Shown here in pieces: positions 60,622-64,000 of a stretch of DNA of 64,000 bases. Source of the DNA: Brumimicrobium glaciale (GTDB taxonomy: Bacteria > Bacteroidota > Bacteroidia > Flavobacteriales_D > Crocinitomicaceae). Made by a program: the position numbers and the translations under genes. The notes below the pieces were generated by a model that saw only the letters and a list, made by a program, of their open reading frames with translations, ran no database searches and was not told where the DNA came from. Numbering within the stretch: position 1 is the stretch's first letter; every line of letters starts with the position of its first letter. The DNA lies in assembly GCF_004152935.1 (NCBI RefSeq), contig NZ_SETE01000009.1, forward strand, positions 1 through 64,000, given 5' to 3'.

Positions 60622-63600
60622 TAATTTTCCTCTTTTTTACCCGATTCAGATTCTTTATCACTTTTCTCTTTTGATTTTTCGTCTTTATTTTTTTCTGATG
60701 ATTCTTCTTTAATTGGTTTATCATCGAATAAATTATTCCAGTGATTGAATTGACGCTGGAAAATTACCGAAATACCATTTACAAAGACTTGCCCATCAAT
60801 AACATTTTCATATTCACTATCTCTGAATCCTTTCAATCTCCAACGTCCATCTTTGGTTAAAAGATATTGAATACTCGCATTTCCAACAACGGAATTTTCT
60901 TCACCAGGTTGAGCATCTCCTTGAACGTTTACAGTGCTTCCTACTTGAACAATTAAACGATCGTCCAATAATTTTTTCTGAGCACTCACATTCAGGTCTG
61001 TTCTTTCTTCTGCAGTTTCTCCCTGGTAGTCAGTGTAGCTGTTTAAGCCAAAATTAAGTTCAACTCCAGAATTCCCCATCAATTTATCTGAATAAGAGTT
61101 TAATTGATCTGAAAGTGCTTGATTTATGTTTTTTCTAACCATTCTCGCTGTTCCACCGCCACTTCCATCTGATCCTGAATTTGGATAAAATTTCTTTAAT
61201 ACTAATAGTGAGAAAACTTGCTTGTTTAAAGCGTCTTCTTCATTATTGACTTGTTTAATTCGACTATAAACAGTTCCATCAATTGCACCTCGCGAATCTT
61301 CAGGCATTCCTAAATTGAAGTTTAGCCTTGGTTGATCAAGCTCACCATTAACATTCAAATAGACTAAGAACGGTAATCTTTGGCGGTATTTATTTTTGAC
61401 TTCTTCACTTGCACCAGCAGTTTGAGAAGCCATTAATGCTGAGGCAGAAGTTTCAATTTTATATTTTGCTGTAACACTTAATTCGGCATCCATAACATCA
61501 CCGCCACTCCATGTAATGCTGCTTCCACGTTCCAATTCAAATTCACGTTTCACTAAATTATAAAGGCTCAAATTATAATGCCCTTTATTGATTTCAAAGC
61601 GTCCACTTAATGTTGTTCGTCCATTTTTAGCAATATTGAAATCTAAATCTCCATCTCCTGAAATATTTAGATTATCACCAGTTTTTGGATCTACAATCAC
61701 ATTGAACTCTGAACCTTTTTCAATTTTTAAGTTGGCATGCAATTCAATTCCTCCAAAAATGGTAACTGCAGTTGAATCACTATCCCTTGTAAGAATATTG
61801 TCTGGATTTTCTTTATTTACAAACTCGACTATTCCTTCACTTTTTTCCAATTTGGCTTGTGCATCTTGCAGCACGTAGGTAAAGTCAGTATTTTCATTGA
61901 TGGAAATATCCATATCTACAACAGGGAAATTGAGGTTCCCTTTGATTGTTCCATTCATATCAAAGTCAAAAACGCCATAAAATTCTTCATTGTCCTCTTT
62001 TGTTGAATTTATAGGTTGAAAATTCTTGGCTTTAATACTCAAATCAAAATCTGGATTTGACATATTTTCTGTTGAAATAGAACCGTCTAAAGTAAATTTG
62101 TTGTTTTTTTCATCTTCAATTGAAAACTTACTAAATGTGATATCTGAGTTGTCAATATTGATTTTATCATTGGCCAATCGGAATTTAGAATTCAATGCAG
62201 TAACGTTGAAATTAGCATCATTGAACTGAATACTTCCCTTGTATTCCGGAGCACTCACATCTCCTTTTAGCGCAATTTCTCCTGAAATATTTCCTGATGC
62301 TTCATTTAAACTTTCACCTGAAATAATAGCGATGGTTTTTATACCAATCTTATTCAAATTCACCATGAAATCTAATTCAGAACCTTTGTTTTGCAATGCA
62401 TAGTCACCTTTAACCTCGATGTCAACATCTTCTCCTTTTATAGCGAGATCAAGGTTGTAGTTATCGCCACTTTCAGACTTGGCTTTCAATGTCATTTTTC
62501 CAAGAGGAGCTTGTAAAGCCGTTAGATCGGTGATTCCAAAATCAACATTTAAACCAAAATTATTAAATGGGTCAATGGCAACAATGTTTCCTTGCATATC
62601 GCCAGAAGCTAAAAGATTATCTTCGTTGAAAATGGCTAACAAATTGGCCAATTTAAAGTTCTCAAAGCCTATTCCAATGTTATTTTGGGGAGTTTTCACC
62701 AAGTCATTTGCAATTTTTATACTTTGATTTCCTTTACTAAAGACTAAATTTTGAGCAATGATATTTTTGTCCTCTAATCTTATTTCATTGTCTGCAGGAA
62801 TGGACCAATTTTCACCATTAAAAATTAGTTTTTCGTTGTCAAAATGTACTTTCAAATTAGAAGCTTTTCCTGAAATTTCAGTTTTTACGACATAAGACTC
62901 TTCTTGTTTGTCATTTAAAGCATGGAAATGAAGATTCAACTTTTGGTTACTAAAATCTCCGTCAAAATAAGTTCGGTTCATCACCAATGGACCAGCATCA
63001 AGTTCATTAAATCCAAATTTGAATTTCGCTTCTTTTTCAGATGATTTAAAATTTAATTTCAAACTATCAATTGTATTGTCTGCATAATTGAAGTAGGGCA
63101 GATCCAAATACGCATTTAACTGTTTTTCCTTCTGATCAAATTTGACATTCAATTGAAGCGTATCCATCGCATTAATGTCCGGAACTAAAAATTTAGTTAT
63201 TAATTTAGATTGCGAAAGCTTCATATTCAACTCTAGGTTTACATAGTCTTCAAAGTCATGCTCATGATCAATGGAATCAACGAAATATCCTTCTAATTGA
63301 TGTTGAATAGCTTCTGTAATTCGATCTATTCCTGCATTAGCGCGTAATTTACCATTTAAGAAATTACTGTTGATATCAAACGAAGTACTGTCTTTTGCTG
63401 CACAAGCTGTGATGTCAACAGGTCCCAAATAGTAGTTATTCTCGTCATATACAGCAACTCCTTCTCTTATATGTGTTTCAAAATTGAAGTTTTCGGCATT
63501 TCCTTCAAAACTGGCAATCATCATTAGTTTCGCTCTAATTTTCTTCTCTGATAAACCAAGCGCATACAAATCTGCTCCTTCTAATTTTAAATCTAATTGT

Positions 63601-64000
63601 ACTTTGGGTTTTACAGAATCTAATTCAATTTTTGAATCTAATTTTAAATCTAAGAACTCATCTTTATAGCAAATATTAATGTCACCTTTTCCGTTCTTAA
63701 GCTGTCCATCCAATTCTAATTCGGAAAAATCATAACCGCTAAATTCTAATTTTGAAAAGTTAGAAGCCAATTTAGCATTCATGTCATTTACGGTATTCCC
63801 TTTTCCATTCGTCTTCATTTCAAAAGCAATTGTTCCTATTTCTGGATTTTTAAGAATTTTTCCAAGATTTAGATCAATCACGTTTATGACAGCATCGAAA
63901 GCAATTTCATTTTGTTGTTTGAATTTTCCATCAATTTTCACTTTTCCCTCAGGAATTGATAATTCTAGTTGAGCTTTTAAATCATCAAGTTTACCGCTTA
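60621..64000 (-). CDS. TamB-like translocation and assembly protein (DUF490 domain), 5' end outside window
   Basis: The frame has more than 1120 codons in view and stays open through the window edge. The GTG at 63941 is an internal Val codon, as the protein continues upstream as DDLKAQLELSIPEGK. The sequence is a long series of amphipathic beta strands forming the hydrophobic-groove superhelix of AsmA/TamB bridges. It ends in the conserved TamB domain with the ARMVRKNINQALSDQL and KYRQRLPFLVYLNVNG blocks. The Lys/Glu-rich tail (about the last 45 residues) is low complexity. It should span the periplasm to move phospholipid or assist the TamL partner. Confidence 0.92.
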   Translation of the reverse strand, partial: SGKLDDLKAQLELSIPEGKVKIDGKFKQQNEIAFDAVINVIDLNLGKILKNPEIGTIAFEMKTNGKGNTVNDMNAKLASNFSKLEFSGYDFSELELDGQLKNGKGDINICYKDEFLDLKLDSKIELDSVKPKVQLDLKLEGADLYALGLSEKKIRAKLMMIASFEGNAENFNFETHIREGVAVYDENNYYLGPVDITACAAKDSTSFDINSNFLNGKLRANAGIDRITEAIQHQLEGYFVDSIDHEHDFEDYVNLELNMKLSQSKLITKFLVPDINAMDTLQLNVKFDQKEKQLNAYLDLPYFNYADNTIDSLKLNFKSSEKEAKFKFGFNELDAGPLVMNRTYFDGDFSNQKLNLHFHALNDKQEESYVVKTEISGKASNLKVHFDNEKLIFNGENWSIPADNEIRLEDKNIIAQNLVFSKGNQSIKIANDLVKTPQNNIGIGFENFKLANLLAIFNEDNLLASGDMQGNIVAIDPFNNFGLNVDFGITDLTALQAPLGKMTLKAKSESGDNYNLDLAIKGEDVDIEVKGDYALQNKGSELDFMVNLNKIGIKTIAIISGESLNEASGNISGEIALKGDVSAPEYKGSIQFNDANFNVTALNSKFRLANDKINIDNSDITFSKFSIEDEKNNKFTLDGSISTENMSNPDFDLSIKAKNFQPINSTKEDNEEFYGVFDFDMNGTIKGNLNFPVVDMDISINENTDFTYVLQDAQAKLEKSEGIVEFVNKENPDNILTRDSDSTAVTIFGGIELHANLKIEKGSEFNVIVDPKTGDNLNISGDGDLDFNIAKNGRTTLSGRFEINKGHYNLSLYNLVKREFELERGSSITWSGGDVMDAELSVTAKYKIETSASALMASQTAGASEEVKNKYRQRLPFLVYLNVNGELDQPRLNFNLGMPEDSRGAIDGTVYSRIKQVNNEEDALNKQVFSLLVLKKFYPNSGSDGSGGGTARMVRKNINQALSDQLNSYSDKLMGNSGVELNFGLNSYTDYQGETAEERTDLNVSAQKKLLDDRLIVQVGSTVNVQGDAQPGEENSVVGNASIQYLLTKDGRWRLKGFRDSEYENVIDGQVFVNGISVIFQRQFNHWNNLFDDKPIKEESSEKNKDEKSKEKSDKESESGKKEEN

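Noticed and set aside
63939-63941. GTG at 63941 as the start of the TamB-like protein
   Set aside because: The frame continues upstream to the window edge with typical TamB-like text, so this is an internal Val codon.

Overview
The window looks like a chromosomal segment of a low-GC Bacteroidota, most likely order Flavobacteriales. The evidence is type IX secretion (T9SS) C-terminal sorting domains of both types, a lipoprotein TamA homologue (TamL type) paired with TamB, LytS/LytTR two-component pairs, CarboxypepD_reg plus TonB receptors, and -7 promoter elements fitting TAnnTTTG. A family such as Crocinitomicaceae is possible but cannot be fixed from the sequence.

Layout. 1-2.7 kb is accessory: a possible group II intron edge, a long imperfect hairpin, an HNH endonuclease gene bounded by short inverted repeats, an OsmC protein and two unknown genes. 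2.9-11.2 kb holds an aminotransferase, a LytS/LytTR pair divergent from a DoxX/TonB-receptor pair, a lipoprotein fused to a peroxiredoxin-like domain, and a headless gene remnant. 11.3-12.2 kb is a likely toxin-antitoxin pair. 12.5-19.7 kb is a TolC-MacA-MacB efflux operon whose ATPase carries an in-frame TGA inside Walker A, then a MITE-like palindrome and a second LytS/LytTR pair. 19.7-28.4 kb is a repetitive surface-protein locus: a tandem duplication of two T9SS proteins (A1-B1-A2-B2) with matching terminators, one 12-G tract, and partial direct repeats of a small gene at both ends. Gene fragments and twin tRNA-Lys genes follow. 29.2-46.1 kb is mostly housekeeping: shikimate kinase, proline biosynthesis (proC-proB-proA), a glycosyltransferase, a T9SS adhesin-like protein, PepD, a four-helix-bundle (S23/IVS) protein set between degenerate repeat arrays, EttA, a K+/H+ antiporter and a DUF2254 protein. 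46.3-64 kb contains a perfect 27-bp-stem palindrome, an ATP-grasp/GCS2 ligase pair likely to make or attach an unknown peptide-like product, membrane and secreted proteins, a PD-(D/E)XK protein, a WG-repeat gene broken by a stop codon, a secreted HExxH peptidase, and the TamL/TamB pair running off the end.

The genes most worth following up are the ATP-grasp/GCS2 pair, the repeat-embedded four-helix-bundle gene, the A-B-A-B surface locus with its G tract, and the stop codon in the MacB Walker A loop. I did not find a clearly new multi-gene defence or biosynthetic system. The ligase pair comes closest to a poorly characterised one.
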